Below are positions 11,980-23,815 of a stretch of 64,000 nucleotides of DNA, piece by piece. This DNA comes from Ricinus communis (Eukaryota; Streptophyta; Magnoliopsida; Malpighiales; Euphorbiaceae): contig NC_063257.1 in the NCBI RefSeq assembly GCF_019578655.1, forward strand, positions 17,174,001 through 17,238,000, written 5' to 3'. The position numbers and the translations under genes are program-made. Positions within the stretch are counted from its first letter, which is position 1. Each line of letters begins with the position of its first letter. The notes under the pieces are model-generated. The model was given only the letters and a program-made list of their open reading frames with translations, made no database searches and was not told the DNA's origin.

Positions 11980-12497
11980 ACCTATCATTTTCCTGCTTGA
12001 AGAAATTTTAGATCTAGAGGGAGTTCTTACTTTATTGTTTTATGTCTTTCTATTTAATACCATGATCATTAGGTTAAATATGTTAGGCTAGTTTTGATAA
12101 GTGTTTAGTTTAGCCTTTTAACTTTTGTATGAATCTCATTATTTATTTATTTAATGAATGATTTCTTTATCTTCATATTTTTATTATTTTCAGTTATTAT
12201 TGTTAGTTAACCATCATATTAATTTAGCAATAGTAATTGTTATGAACATATTTAGGTTAAAAGTATTAGAAACATTATCTTTACTTTAATCTATATTGGT
12301 ATAAGAAATTTAGGTTGCATCATTAGCTTGAGTGACTTAAGGAAAAGACACATCACCATCTCATTCATTAGATCTAGGCTTAAAGTAAAACAAGGAGATT
12401 TCTAAGTAAGTGGCTAGAATAAATACTATCTTTAGCATATAGTTTTAAATCATAAGCATTTGTGTTTGCATTGCATATTTATTTATTGTTTAGTTAC
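11980..12497. other. Unassigned AT-rich sequence, possibly LTR-derived
   Basis: No coding sequence was seen. It runs into the left arm of the inverted repeat at 12498, whose text resembles the 3' end of a Ty3 LTR, so it may be the rest of that LTR. Confidence 0.3.
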
Positions 12498-12825
12498 TTT
12501 ATTTTATGAATATTATTCTCTCAAAATACTGATTTAGAGTATTTAGATTAGTCTTTATAATAAGTAGCCTCATAGTTTCTTAAGAGATCAACCTCGTGGT
12601 GAACTTATCCTTACTATAGGAACGGTTCCTGCACTTGCGAGTACTAATTTAGAAATATCAAGTGTACGAACCGTTCTTATAATAATGGTAAGTTCACCAC
12701 GAGGTCGATCTCTCAAGGAACTATGAGGCCACTTATTATAAAGATTAATTATTAACGCAAAACAATAAAAGTATATCTAAACACTCTAAATCAATATTTT
12801 GAGAGAATAATATTCATAAAATAAA
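12498..12825. repeat. Head-to-head inverted repeat of LTR-like ends
   Basis: The left arm (about 12498-12645) and right arm (about 12662-12825) are inverted copies, for example CAACCTCGTGGTGAACTTA against TAAGTTCACCACGAGGTCG. The right arm carries about 30 extra bases. The centre is CACTTG-22 nt-CAAGTG. The sequence resembles the 3' end of a Ty3 LTR present in both orientations. Confidence 0.65.
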
Positions 12826-12839
12826 GTAAAATATCTATA

Positions 12840-14961
12840 TATAATTTGGACTGATCAATATTTTTAAAATTCTAAAATCTTTTAATGCAATAGTACAAAA
12901 ACTATTTTAAAAATTATTTATTAACTTATTTTAATATTATATAAATTAACATATGAATCAAATTAATACTACTACTTTTTAGAATTAAAAATTTACTACA
13001 TAATTAAAAACTTAATTTATTATTAAATAGAATATTAAAAATCTAATTGAAGATGTTATTTTCTGTATTAGAATTATTATCTAATTACAAAACTAATTTA
13101 TTAGTTATATAATATTAAAATATAATTAATATATTATTTCTTACGATAGAATTAGTATCATTATTTGATTAGGAAACTATTTATTATATAAGTAATATTA
13201 AAAATAATTAAATTGCTACTTTTTAGAATTAGAGCCAGTGTTAATTTAGAATATAACTTATAAATCAATAAATTAATAAAATAAATTATAAAATGGCATA
13301 TAAACTTGAATCACATGTGTCAAAAGTAAGTACATATGTAAAAATAAAAATTTTATATATCAAAAATTAAATATACGTATAAAAAGAAATTTATATCTCA
13401 GAGATTTTTATATATATAGATATAACTACATGAGTAGCTGCGCTCCCCTATGGTTGCTGCATTTTTTAGATTCATTTCTATGTATTATTGAATTAATTAT
13501 TTTTTACATTTTTTAATAAAATTAATTTTAAAACAGCTAAAAATATTTTAAATTAAAATACCATATCAGGTAAACATAATTATATTTAAATTTCTTGATA
13601 TTTAGATTGTCTATAACATATAATTAACTGTAAAGATAACAACATATATATATCTCTACACCATATATATATATATATATTAATTTCTGATACTTAAAAC
13701 TTTTTTGATATATGTGCTTAATTTTGATATATAAAATTATTATTTTGACATGTGTACTTATTTTTTATACGTGCAACTCAAGCTTATGTGTAACTTTATA
13801 TTCTTTTATTAATTTATTGATTAATAAATTACATTTCTAATTAAACCCTCATTATAACCCTAAGAAATAACATATTAATAATAAATTTCTTAATTAGACA
13901 ATGATTAGTTTTCTTATTATTCTAAAAATAGCACACTAATTATATTTTAATATTATATTAATTAATAAATTAATTTTTTAATTATATAATAATTTTAATT
14001 ATAAAATTAGTATTTTTAAATATTATGTTCACTAAAAAATTAATTTTTAATTATTATAATAATTTATAATTTTAAAAAGTAGTAATATCAATTATATACA
14101 TAGTATTAATTTATATAATATTAGAATTAGTAAATATTTTAAAAATAACTTATATATTATTGCACTAATAAAATCTTAGAAAAATTAAAAATATTTAAAA
14201 ATAGTTAGAATACTATTATTTTTTAAAATTTATTAAATTAATTAAATTGTATCTATATACTTTATTTTATAATTGAAATAATAATAATAGTCGTGCAACG
14301 CACACGTAATTTTTCTCGATATATATACTTAATTTTTTACACATAAAATTTTTATATTAACATCTATACTTACTTTTAACACATGAAATTCAAGCTTATG
14401 TGTAATTTTATAGTTTTCTTTTATTAATTTATTGATTCATAAGTTACATTCCTAATTAAACACTAAATGTAATCCTAAAAATAGTATATTAATTATATTT
14501 TAATATTATATTAACTAATAAGTAGTTCTTAATCAGATAATAATACTAATTCTATCTTAAAAAGTAGCATATTAATTATATTTTAATATTATATTAACTA
14601 ATACATTAGTTTTATGATTAAATAATAATTTTAATTCTATCATAAATTATATTTTTAATATTATAATCAATAATAAATTAATTTTTAAATTATGTAATAA
14701 ATCTTTAATCCTAAAAATAGTAATATCAATTATATTGATATATTAATTTATATGATATTAAAATTAATTAATAAATAATTTTTATATTATTGTAATAATA
14801 AAATTTTAAATTTTTAAAAAAATTAAGGACATTAAAAATAGTTAGTTTGCTTTTATTTTTTAAAATTTTATAAACTAATATTAAATATATAAAATCTTAT
14901 TAATTCATATCTATCAACTTGATTATATAATTAAAATAATAATAAGAACCGTGCAACGCAT
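12840..14961. repeat. AT-rich repeat: inverted pair plus a tandem third copy
   Basis: A block of about 600 bp occurs three times: inverted at about 12840-13420, direct at about 13690-14300, and direct again at about 14310-14960. Marker text is 'taatttattgatt...aagcttatgtgtaa' (shown in part). The second and third copies end in CGTGCAACGCAC and CCGTGCAACGCATGG, which are short hairpins. The middle (13430-13680) is unique and includes an (AT)n tract. No coding sequence. Probably a non-autonomous transposable element. Confidence 0.5.
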
Positions 14962-15167
14962 GGAAATCCCAATTCATTGGGCCTTTCGATACAATAAAAT
15001 AGAAAGCCCCAAGGGCGCCATATTCTAGGAACCCAAACTATGTGATTGAATAAATCCTCCTCTATCTGTTGCGGGTCGAGGACTTCTTCTCCTTCCCCTT
15101 CTTCAAACTCCGATTCATATTTTTCTTCTAGAAGAAATGCGGGGTTCTGCTTCTGGCGGCAACATAG
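14962..15167 (-). pseudogene. ycf2: Plastid ycf2 C-terminal fragment (NUPT)
   Basis: The minus strand reads [20 protein letters not shown], then a stretch with [27 protein letters not shown]. These are recognisable segments of the C-terminal part of plastid Ycf2. The frame is open across the piece. It ends on both sides in non-plastid sequence, so it is a nuclear insertion of plastid DNA and not a working gene. Confidence 0.85.
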
Positions 15168-15290
15168 TATGAGGTGGTGGTCCCACTTATGGGGTTAAAT
15201 CAAAACGTTCTAAGAAGAAATTTTTGAATATCAATCTCATCGATCTCACAAGTATCATACCAAATCCCACCAATCAAATCACTTTTTCGA
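15168..15290 (+). pseudogene. ycf2: Plastid ycf2 central fragment (NUPT)
   Basis: The plus strand reads [20 protein letters not shown] and then [13 protein letters not shown], matching the central part of Ycf2. It abuts the other ycf2 piece in opposite orientation near 15168. The two pieces are far apart in the plastid gene, so two fragments were joined before or during insertion. Confidence 0.85.
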
Positions 15291-15839
15291 TTAATAGAAT
15301 AAAATAATAATTAATAAAAAATAATTATAATAATAAAAAATAATGAAAATATATAAATATATTAAAATATAAAAATATTAAATATATATTAAAACATTTA
15401 AAATAATATAATATAAAAATAATATAATATATAATAAAAAAATTAAATAACAGGTACAAATATTAAATCGAGGTGCCCATTCTATGACAACTCTTAACAG
15501 CTTCCCCTCCATTTTTGTAAATTATATAAAGAAAACACATATTATTAATTCTAGTAAAAAATAAATAGAAATTATTATTATAGTATACCTTTCAAAAGTT
15601 CATCTACTTATGGTAATCATCTTCATTGGATAAATAAGTTGCAGTAGTTGGTCTGAAAGAAGGAAATTATCATAATAATGTCATTATGAATATGATTTCA
15701 GTTGATAATAGTACTGTTCTCTTTTTTTTTAATACCTACTATTGACTTTTTTCTTGGGCGACTGTTCAAACAATAAGTCAGTCTATAACTCATCAGTAGA
15801 AACTGACATCAGCAGTATTGCTGTAATGGAAAGTTCTGA
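15291..15839. other. AT-rich low-complexity sequence
   Basis: Until about 15450 it is almost only A and T (runs of aataat and tataaa). From there to 15839 I recognise nothing. Confidence 0.4.
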
Positions 15840-16400
15840 TAACTCTTTAGACTAACTTCCTCTTACAATCTAAAAATACAAACTGATGATGTTCCAGCTT
15901 CAGTTGTAATAGAACATTTTGAAATTTTGCTTGAATAGTTTCCATCTGCATCAGTAAATTCCAAAGCTCTTCTGACATTCTTCCTCGTACTCATAGTTAC
16001 AATCCAAAAATTATACTCATAAGCAGAAGGCATAGAGAATTTATCCTTACAACCTTGAGCTAAATTGCCAGCTGGCAAGTAGATTAAAATTAGTTATTGC
16101 TTGACTGATGAGAAAAGTTATAGATCCAGTATCATCTTCAATAATAGCATTTAGCTTGTACCTAAAAACAATTATAACATAAAGACAATGAATAGACAAG
16201 TTCATAAAAGAAGTAAGAAATAATAATTTATTGAACATACCTATAAGTCGGAGGATCCTTTAATGCTCTATAGTTGTTGCACTAAGCTTGGTCGCCATAG
16301 TTTTGGACACTGCTTTTGCATTATGGACATGCTTTATACCATCAACCATTTGATACATTAACATTTTTAATTGTCACTTGGCATGTGAATTTTATATCCT
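15840..16400 (-). pseudogene. RPA1-like single-strand DNA-binding domain fragment
   Basis: On the minus strand the segment YKLNAIIEDDTGSITFLISQ (about 16100-16165) fits the C-terminal OB-fold of the large subunit of replication protein A. Upstream, cysteine-containing text with NYRALKDPPTYR looks like the zinc-ribbon part. Downstream, FWIVTMSTRKNVRRALEFTD could be a later part. Frames change and stops occur, so it is broken or split by introns. Source could be a host RPA-like gene or a Helitron, which in plants often carry RPA-like ORFs. Confidence 0.5.
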
Positions 16401-16469
16401 TCAAGAAATGAAATAATAAGAAGTAAATAGTTATTATTTGAATATTAATTTAATTGACAATAACAATTA
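16401..16469. other. Unassigned spacer
   Basis: AT-rich, with nothing recognised before the copia LTR. Confidence 0.3.
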
Positions 16470-17885
16470 TGTTAGCCCCAAGAAGCTAATAGTCTAAGTT
16501 TTGATGATAACAAAACATTAGATACATTAATATTGTTTATGCAGACATCTAATAACAAGAAAGAGTATAATTAGATGACTAGTAAAGTAGAGTGATCAAA
16601 GTAGGACATTTACCTCAATCAAGGCATCACTCATCAAGAATAAGAAGTCTATGAGTCAGTAACTTCCATGTAGGAGTAAATGTCTTTTAAAAATATCTTA
16701 TTAAATAGATCAAATGCCTTGTTAAAATAACTTTCTTGCACACTGTAAAATTTCAAGTCTTCTTATAATTTTAGATCATGAAAAGACATATTTTAATTTT
16801 CTCAAAATGATTTAAAGTGCAAAAATTCTCATTCTTTCAAAATCATGATTTTGAAATATTTATTTTTGATCAGACATCCATTTGATACTAGTTGTTATTT
16901 AGTCTGACACATTATTTTCCACACACTTACATATTCTTCACATGTATCCAAATGACTAGTTTATATTGAGTGAAGTGACAACCTCACACTACCAATTTTA
17001 GTTGTTTACCACAATGACAGACTTTTTCTAACAACTCTACCACTCCTCATCTTCTTCTTTCACTCTTAAGTGTTTGCATTTATTATATTCCAAAATTAGT
17101 TTTCCTTGCATTAAATTTGCATTTGATCTAGATAGTAATTCTGTTATTGTACATTTATTGTTTTAAAGAGAAAATCTCTTGTAAGGTTTTCAAGCACCTA
17201 GTGTTAAAGCTTATGGTTTCTTGGGTGACACAACCTCCCTTTGAAAAAAAGTCTATGAGAGGCCCATTTGCACCTAAGAGAGCAAGTGGAGATATCTGAT
17301 AACTTCTATGATTCAGTCATAGTGGAGATATCTCAGACTAGGTAAGATGTCTTAGCAAGGTTTGATCTCTAATTATTAATAAAGTCAACTAGTGGAGGAA
17401 ATCTTAAGGTGTTATCCTTAAGCACTGAATGTAGGTCTTAGTATCGAAACCAGATAAATCTTTTGAGTTGATATGTTTTAATTTGTGCATTTATTAGTAA
17501 TCTAATACCAATATTCATTGTGCTAGCTATTTATATCATTTTACATATAAGAATTATATAATTAGATTTCTAACTGTTTTCAAAAGTAATTAAGACATCT
17601 ATCTTTTTACATCATCCTACTTATTCATTCTTGAAATAACAATGGAATGGTGAGCTAGTCATAGCAGTCGAGGCATCTATTGAAAGAATGTTGGCTTATT
17701 GTTATAGGTATTTAATAGAAAGCCTACTAAGCATAGTTAGATATCTGTGCAGTTTGCATCAGAAACCTAATAGAACTCCTGTAGAACTGTTTCATAATTA
17801 TCTATTGAATAAGTAAGGCATCTAGCCTGAAAATTTTAAGAAGTCAAAATTCACCCTCCTTTTGGACGTCTATTCTGCATTTTCA
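16470..17885 (+). repeat. 5' LTR of a SIRE/Maximus-like copia element
   Basis: It starts TGTTAGCCCCAAGAAGC with the phrase 'tttgatgataacaaa' typical of SIRE-like LTRs, and ends GCATTTTCA. It is followed by TAGTATCAAAGC (17888-17899), which matches 10 of 12 bases of the initiator-Met tRNA PBS. At 1.4 kb the length fits the family. Confidence 0.7.
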
Positions 17886-17945
17886 TTTAGTATCAAAGCA
17901 GGTCTCTACAATATAAGGCTTAACATCCTTGAGTAAAGATTTGAA

Positions 17946-18890
17946 ATGGGTAGTACATCCCAAACTAAGGCACCATTGCTGTATGAAGGGCAAGCTATTA
18001 CAAGGCCTCCATTATTCAATAAAACACACTACTCCTACTAGAAAAATAGAATGACCAATTTCATTCAAGCTACTGACGTAGTCACCTGGATCAATATTCA
18101 TAATGGATTAAAGATACCTGTCAAAAGAGTTGACACAGAATGGGTTCCTAAAGAGGAATCTGAATATACTAAACTTGACTAGCAATAGATAGCTTGCAAT
18201 GCAAAAGCTATAAATATCTTACATTGTGCTCTAACTTCTACTGTATGATATAAGTTAGAAGTAACTTACACAAGAAAAAACCAAGTGAAGGAATTAAAAA
18301 TCAACCTTCTAACAAGAGATTATGAAATGTTTCAAATGACTGCAACATAGAGCATCGCAAAAATGAATACAAGATTTATAGATATAGTAAATCAATTAAA
18401 AAGTCTCTCGTGAAAGATATCTCAGAACTAGAATAAGTGAAAAAGCTATTGAGATCTTTGCCTATATCTTGGGATTTTAAAGTGATTGTGTTAATGGAGT
18501 CTAAAAGTTTAAATGTCTATACCTATGATGAATTAATCGGATCTCTGATGACTCATGAAATGTTGTTGAATAAATAGGATTATGAGACATCCTAGGAAGA
18601 GAAAAAGAAGAAAGAAATAGCTCTCGCAACAAACTCAAAAAATAGTAGTTTAGATTCATTAGATAAGGAAATGATTGCTTTCACTAGAAAAATGAAAAGG
18701 TTCTTCAAGAGTGGTAGCCTAAGAAACAAAAGAGCTTTTCAAAAGTTTAACCTTACTAAACTAGAAACTAAAAAGAAGAAGATTTATGATGTCGTATGTT
18801 ATGAATGCAACAAGCCTGGGCACATAAAGCTTAATTGTCCTAAACTCAAGAAGAAATCCAAGAAGGACAAATAGAAGAAAGTCTTAGCCA
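17946..18890 (+). pseudogene. SIRE-like copia gag, broken
   Basis: It begins MGSTSQTKAPLLYEG at 17946 and continues PPLFNKTHYSY*KNRMTNFI, where a stop stands in place of the Trp usual in this gag motif. More stops and frameshifts follow. The last open piece (18671-18874) ends with a complete zinc knuckle, CYECNKPGHIKLNC, and a lysine-rich tail. Gag would package the RNA genome in virus-like particles, but this copy cannot make a full protein. Confidence 0.75.
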
Positions 18891-19700
18891 TATAAAGTGA
18901 TAGGGATGATGTATTAAGTGATGATGAGACGTTTGACAAAGAAAAGAAAGCTAATATGTGTCTCATGGCAGATATAGGCAACCAGTCTTCATCAGACAAT
19001 CAGGTATTAAATTTTGATTCAAATAATCCTAAATTTGTATTCAATGAATTATTTAGTAAATATAAAACCCTTAAAAGGAAGTATAATTCGTTACTGTCAA
19101 ATTCATTGAGCTACATATTCAGAATTCTATCACTCTTAAATTAAAAAACTCCTTGCATATTGATATCATGGAAAATGAATTTCTTGTGGTGCATGCTTGC
19201 CTGTTCTTTGACTCAAAATAACTGTCTAATTTATTGAAATGAACAGATAGCTAATGAGAATGACAAGTTACAGGAAATATTGAGTTTAGATACTTCTCTC
19301 ATGACTAAGTTAAAGGGTGAAAGAGAAAGTTTTTTAAAAGTCATAAAAAAAAGTCTGATCTTGATTGGTTGATCAAAGGGAAGGAAATCTCCTATCCTAC
19401 CTCTAGCTCTAAAGATTTTGACAAGATAAGATGTTTTAATGAAAGTCACAAATCTAAATTACTTGACAATCTTCATATGAATTTTTTGCTTCTTTATTTA
19501 AGTTTACTAAGATCGTCCCTGCTAGTAAGACAGACATCCAAAAGCATTGCTCTCACTATCATTGTAATTAAAACCTATTCAAAACATACTTTAGGAGATT
19601 TCTATTTTGAGTACCTAAGAGTATAAAGATAAAATCTGCTAACAAATCAAGACCCAACAAATTTGAATAGTTATCTACAAGTATGTTTGAGCAGTATGAA
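18891..19700 (+). pseudogene. Decayed copia sequence between gag and protease
   Basis: Plus-strand open pieces (18956-19144, 19369-19626) are lysine- and serine-rich and in changing frames, as expected for the end of gag and start of pol. No catalytic motif is visible. Confidence 0.45.
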
Positions 19701-20150
19701 GAAAATAGATGACTAGTACATTGATAGCAATTGCTTGAGACACTTGACAGAGGACTCATCTAAGTTCTCAAAGCTAGATAAAACTAGTAGTGGATATGTG
19801 AAATACGGAGATAAAAGCGAAGGATGGATCATAAGAAAAGGCATTATCAAATTAAATCCTCAAATTGAAGATGTTTCACTTGTTGAAGGATTAAAGTACA
19901 ATTTGTTAATTGTTAGTCAACTATATGACAAGAATATATGAGCCATATCCGAGGCATCTTACTGTGAGGTACAATCAACTATCAACAATAAGACCTTATT
20001 TATTGGTTCTAGTGTGGGAGAGTTAATAAAAAGAAATGGTACTCTATTACATCTATCAGAAGTGACCATGGAAGGGAGTTTGAGAATGATTCATATTGCA
20101 AAAATCATAAGGTAGCTCACAACTTCTTAGACTTAAGAACCCTATAGCAA
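19701..20150 (+). pseudogene. Copia protease/pre-integrase remnant
   Basis: The open piece 19735-19941 contains HLTEDSSKFSKLDKT and LVEGLKYNLLIVSQL, which in SIRE-like elements follow the protease active site. The catalytic motif reads IDSNCLRH, with Asn in place of the Gly of the usual DSG. Downstream the frame is lost and part of the integrase seems deleted. Confidence 0.65.
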
Positions 20151-20156
20151 AACATT

Positions 20157-20543
20157 ATGGTAGAACACAAAACTAGAACCCTAGTTGAAATGGCTAAAAC
20201 CATGCTACACGAGAGAAACCTTCCAAAATACTTACGGGTAGAAGTCACAAACACAGCCTGCTATATACTAAACAGAGTCCTGATTAGACCCATCTCTGAT
20301 AAGACACCTTATGAGTTGTGGAAAAGAAGAAAGCCAAGTCTTTCATATTTTCATGTATTTGGATGTAAATGTTTCATACTGAATAACAAAAAAGATTACC
20401 TCAAAAAGTTTGATTCTAAATCAGATAAGGGAATATTTCTTTGGTATTCAACAACAAGTAAAGCATATAGACTATTCAACAAGCGTACTCTAATTGTTGA
20501 GGAATCCATGCATATTATTTTTTATGAATCTAACCTGTTATAG
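20157..20543 (+). pseudogene. Copia integrase C-terminal part
   Basis: The 128-residue open piece has the sequence after the catalytic core: VEHKTRTLVEMAKTMLHERN, TACYILNRV, TPYELWKRRKPSLSYFHVFG, and KGIFLWYSTTSKAYRLFNKR. The last catalytic Glu is expected just before or at VEHK. Reverse transcriptase and RNase H are missing downstream, because unrelated sequence follows at about 20660. Confidence 0.75.
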
Positions 20544-20659
20544 GAAGAAAATATAAAGAGATTTATTTAGATGAAAGAAGAGGTAATGAAAAAGATGCAG
20601 ATGTGCATGAGAAAAAAGAAGAAGAGAAAGAAGATTACTGTAATGATGAGGAGATATCT

Positions 20660-20890
20660 AATGATGAAACCGAGACTAGTTGAGACCGGCTGCATCTTGC
20701 CCCATTGCTTTGAAAGGCCATAGCGGAGTGGGGTCGAATTAAAGCAAATACCAGTCGAGTGGTTATGGCGGTGACAAGCGATACCTGAAAAGGAGCATGT
20801 ATTAGCCTCAAGGGTGGGTGTGGGCAGCAGTTTCAAGCGTGCACTCAAGTGTCTATAGCAATTATGACACTGCAAGAGTTTTCAACCCAA
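20660..20890. other. Island of unidentified, less AT-rich sequence
   Basis: The base composition is more balanced than the neighbours. The minus strand is open from 20875 to 20567 (about 102 residues) and encodes a Cys/His-rich text such as HLSARLKLLPTPTLEANTCS. I do not recognise it. It could be a captured host fragment or organelle DNA. Confidence 0.35.
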
Positions 20891-20939
20891 TACAAAACAC
20901 GCTAACTAATCAGAGAGACTAGTGCGGAGAAAGGAAGCC

Positions 20940-21910
20940 ACCACCTAGGTAATTTTTCAAAAGACTTTTACTAATTGAGTGGCATTCTAGATTCCATAAG
21001 GAAGCTTCGCCACATTCTTTCGGATATGCCATTCAATCATGGTGTTCTAGAGGGAGTTAGTTGTGACACAATGCCATGTTCCTTTAGGAACTGATACAAA
21101 CTCGCAGCTCAAATATCCACCACCTCGATAAGATCGAAGGGCTTTAATATTTAGGCCTATTTGATTATTTACTTCAGCCTTAAATTTTTTAAACTTTTCA
21201 AAAGATTCTAACTTGTACTTCATAGGTACAAATACCCATACTGTGATAAATCATCAATAAAGATAATGAAGTAACTATAACCACCCTAAGCCATAATGTT
21301 AAAAGGTCCACATACATCACTATGTATCGGTCCTAAAACCTTTGAGGGATATTCCCCTTATCCCATAAAGGGGTGATCCTGTCATTTTGCCTTGAAGATA
21401 AGATTCACATGTCAGATATAGTTTAGAACCAATGGAATTTAATAATCCCATTTTAGCCAACCTAGTGATTCTGTCTTCTGCAATATGACCTAATCTAAAA
21501 TGGCATAAATATCTTAGATTTAGATCCTTTGATGCTTTGGCATTTATGTTCAGATTATGCATTCCAATTTTATTCACATATAAATTAAAATAATAGAGAC
21601 CATTAATCAAAGTACCATATGTAATACATTCATTTCCAAAATGAACTTGACAAACATCATTTGCAGACTTGAATCCATAATTCTTAACTACTAAAGCAAA
21701 AAGTGAAATGATGTTTATGTATGCAATAGGTACATATAAGCAATCCTCTAATATTAATTTACATCCACTAGGCAAAATAACAGAAGCAGTTCCTATGGCG
21801 ATTGCAACAACACTTACTCCCTTCCTAATCTTTAAAACTATCTGATCCTTTTTAGGGATCCTACTTACTGCCAGATCCTTCACCTTCCTCGACCTCTAAG
21901 GAATTCTTAT
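20940..21910 (-). pseudogene. Copia protease/integrase fragment
   Basis: The minus strand carries a 187-residue open piece (21883-21320) with LEDCLYVPIAYINIISL, then HFRLGHIAEDRITRLAKMG and the Cys-containing SKLYLTCESYLQGKMTGSPL. These are the pre-integrase domain with its HHCC-type zinc site. Further left the frame breaks, with FKAEVNNQIGLNIKALRSYR as part of the integrase core. It belongs to a lineage different from the plus-strand copia to its left. Confidence 0.75.
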
Positions 21911-23078
21911 ACTCAGCTTAATTGCATTAAGAATTAATAACTATTCTCAAATTCTTGAGTCAGTTAATGAAATTCGGTGCAATCAATCAGTTACTATCAA
22001 GTATGCTTGCAAGTGAATTGAAGGGGACCATTTTAAATTTGCAAAGAATAATAGATTATTAGTGACTTATTATGGAATTTCACTTTCATTATGGTCTTTA
22101 AATCAAAATGATGCCTCCCACTAACTTGGTGAATCTCACACTTCCTAGTGAGAAACAGAAATCCTCATTGGTAGATTTCTAATGAGTGATTGGTTTCTTA
22201 CAAAATTTTAGTATCCCTCATGTTTCATTGATTATTGGGTTGCTATACATTTTATAAGTATCTCATGTTATATGCATCTCGTGCATGGTCCAATCAGTTA
22301 CTCTTCGGCTCATGTTATAAATATAATTGTATTATTAGAACCTCATCGTGAGTCCACATATTGGCTAGTAATAACAATTATACTTATAACATCAAATGCT
22401 TAATAAAATTCAATAGACTTATCACATGATCTTTTATAACCCTCATAGTTTGTTCATGATCAATTATTAAGACCATAAAAATCTTTAGATTTTATATAGT
22501 GGAGAGCCATAATATTGATTTCTAAAATCGTACCATTTATCAACTTAATATTAAATGGAAGATCTTAGTCCTTATTATGTCTCACCAGCATACGTCCATT
22601 TTAACATATACGTCCATGCATACAAAGTGGATAAAAATGAACTTAGATGATTAAGGAATATCTATTCTAATTTAATTATAGAGCCACAAATTAAATTTAG
22701 GCATCTAAGGTTACAATAAAATATAAGAAAACCAAAATCCTATTTCAAATCTTGACGATTCGATTCATTTTAGATGATCTTGTTCCCTTTTGATTCTTGA
22801 ATCTTCAAATTTCTTCACTTATAACACTTTACAATTCATAAACCTTGGCATAGTTAGGTGAAATAAGATTATAAAGTCAAAGGGTAGTAAAATAATTAAT
22901 TACAAATCTAATGTAAAGAATTAAATTTACAAGCTAAAAGAATAGAATAAAGAAACACATCGAATGGATTCCTAAGCGTAAAAATCATCCTACATGCAAT
23001 CGAATTAACTTTTCTATCCAATTCACATTGAATTATAAAAAGTACTCAATTATCAATAGGTAGGCTCTGATACCACTA
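21911..23078 (-). mobile_element. 5' leader of the minus-strand copia element, with PBS
   Basis: GCTCTGATACCA (23064-23075) is a perfect reverse complement of the initiator-Met PBS. Between it and the protease fragment there is no recognisable gag, so gag was deleted. The AT-rich text resembles long leaders of such elements. Confidence 0.6.
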
Positions 23079-23170
23079 TTAGAAAAACACATGCAGAGGT
23101 GGAGGGGAAGCTTTAAACATTTCACATCTCATGGAAATAAAGATTACAAGTTGTAACTGAGGATTTAAGT
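23079..23170 (-). repeat. Truncated end of the copia LTR
   Basis: About 90 bp next to the PBS that should be the 3' end of the 5' LTR. It is cut by the SIRE-like gag that begins near 23180. Confidence 0.4.
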
Positions 23171-23179
23171 TGGCCCTTT

Positions 23180-23765
23180 GTGGCACTCTTGAGAGCTAGT
23201 GCTTTCTTCTTATCTCTTTATTTGTCCTTTTCTAGCTTTTCCTCCCTTTCCAAAGCCATCTCATGGGTGAGAAGCTCTTCTATGAGAACATCCATGGGGA
23301 TTTTACCAAAATCCTCATTAGCTTCTTTAATACCGACCACACTTGATCCATACTTCTTCAATGACAAGGATATGAGGATTTTGTTGTTGATATCTACCAA
23401 GTCATAGTGCTTGCTAAGCTTTTGCATATTGTTGATAATAGCTAGAAGTCTATTTGTCATTTTGGTTATGCTCTTATATGGCTTCATCTTAAAGAGCTTA
23501 TGAGCAATTGAACCTTCTAGACTTGAATTGCATGGATCCTTCATGGTCTAAATGCTATAAGGACTTGGGAAATGTTGAACTCTATCACATTTTTCTCTTG
23601 ACAAGGAGCTAAGAATAATTGATATAGCCCTTTAACACACTATCCCACACATTTACTAGGTCATTACCTAAGTAGACCTTCATTCTATACTTTCAATATG
23701 GATAATCAGATCCATCAAAGAAAGGTTTGAGATGATGCATATCTTCATTGGCCATCTTGAATCTT
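23180..23765 (-). pseudogene. SIRE-like copia gag fragment
   Basis: The minus strand starts near 23765 with FFDGSDYPY*KYRMKVYLG, where a stop replaces the conserved Trp. It continues in the 108-residue open piece 23544-23218 (KMKPYKSITKMTNRLLAIIN, then LIEELLTHEMALEREEKLEK). This is the UBN2-type gag domain. The zinc knuckle and pol are missing to the left. Confidence 0.75.
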
Positions 23766-23815
23766 TAACTCATGCACTTAAGCTTAATTTATGAGTATGA
23801 AGATCTCATACCACT

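Noticed and set aside
12840..14961. Direct repeats considered as a CRISPR array
   Set aside because: The units are long, diverged and AT-rich, with no short regular repeats or spacers, in a plant genome.
14946..14961. Helitron 3' end at the CCGTGCAACGCATGG hairpin
   Set aside because: No CTRR follows within a short distance and no Rep/helicase was seen, so it stays only a possibility.
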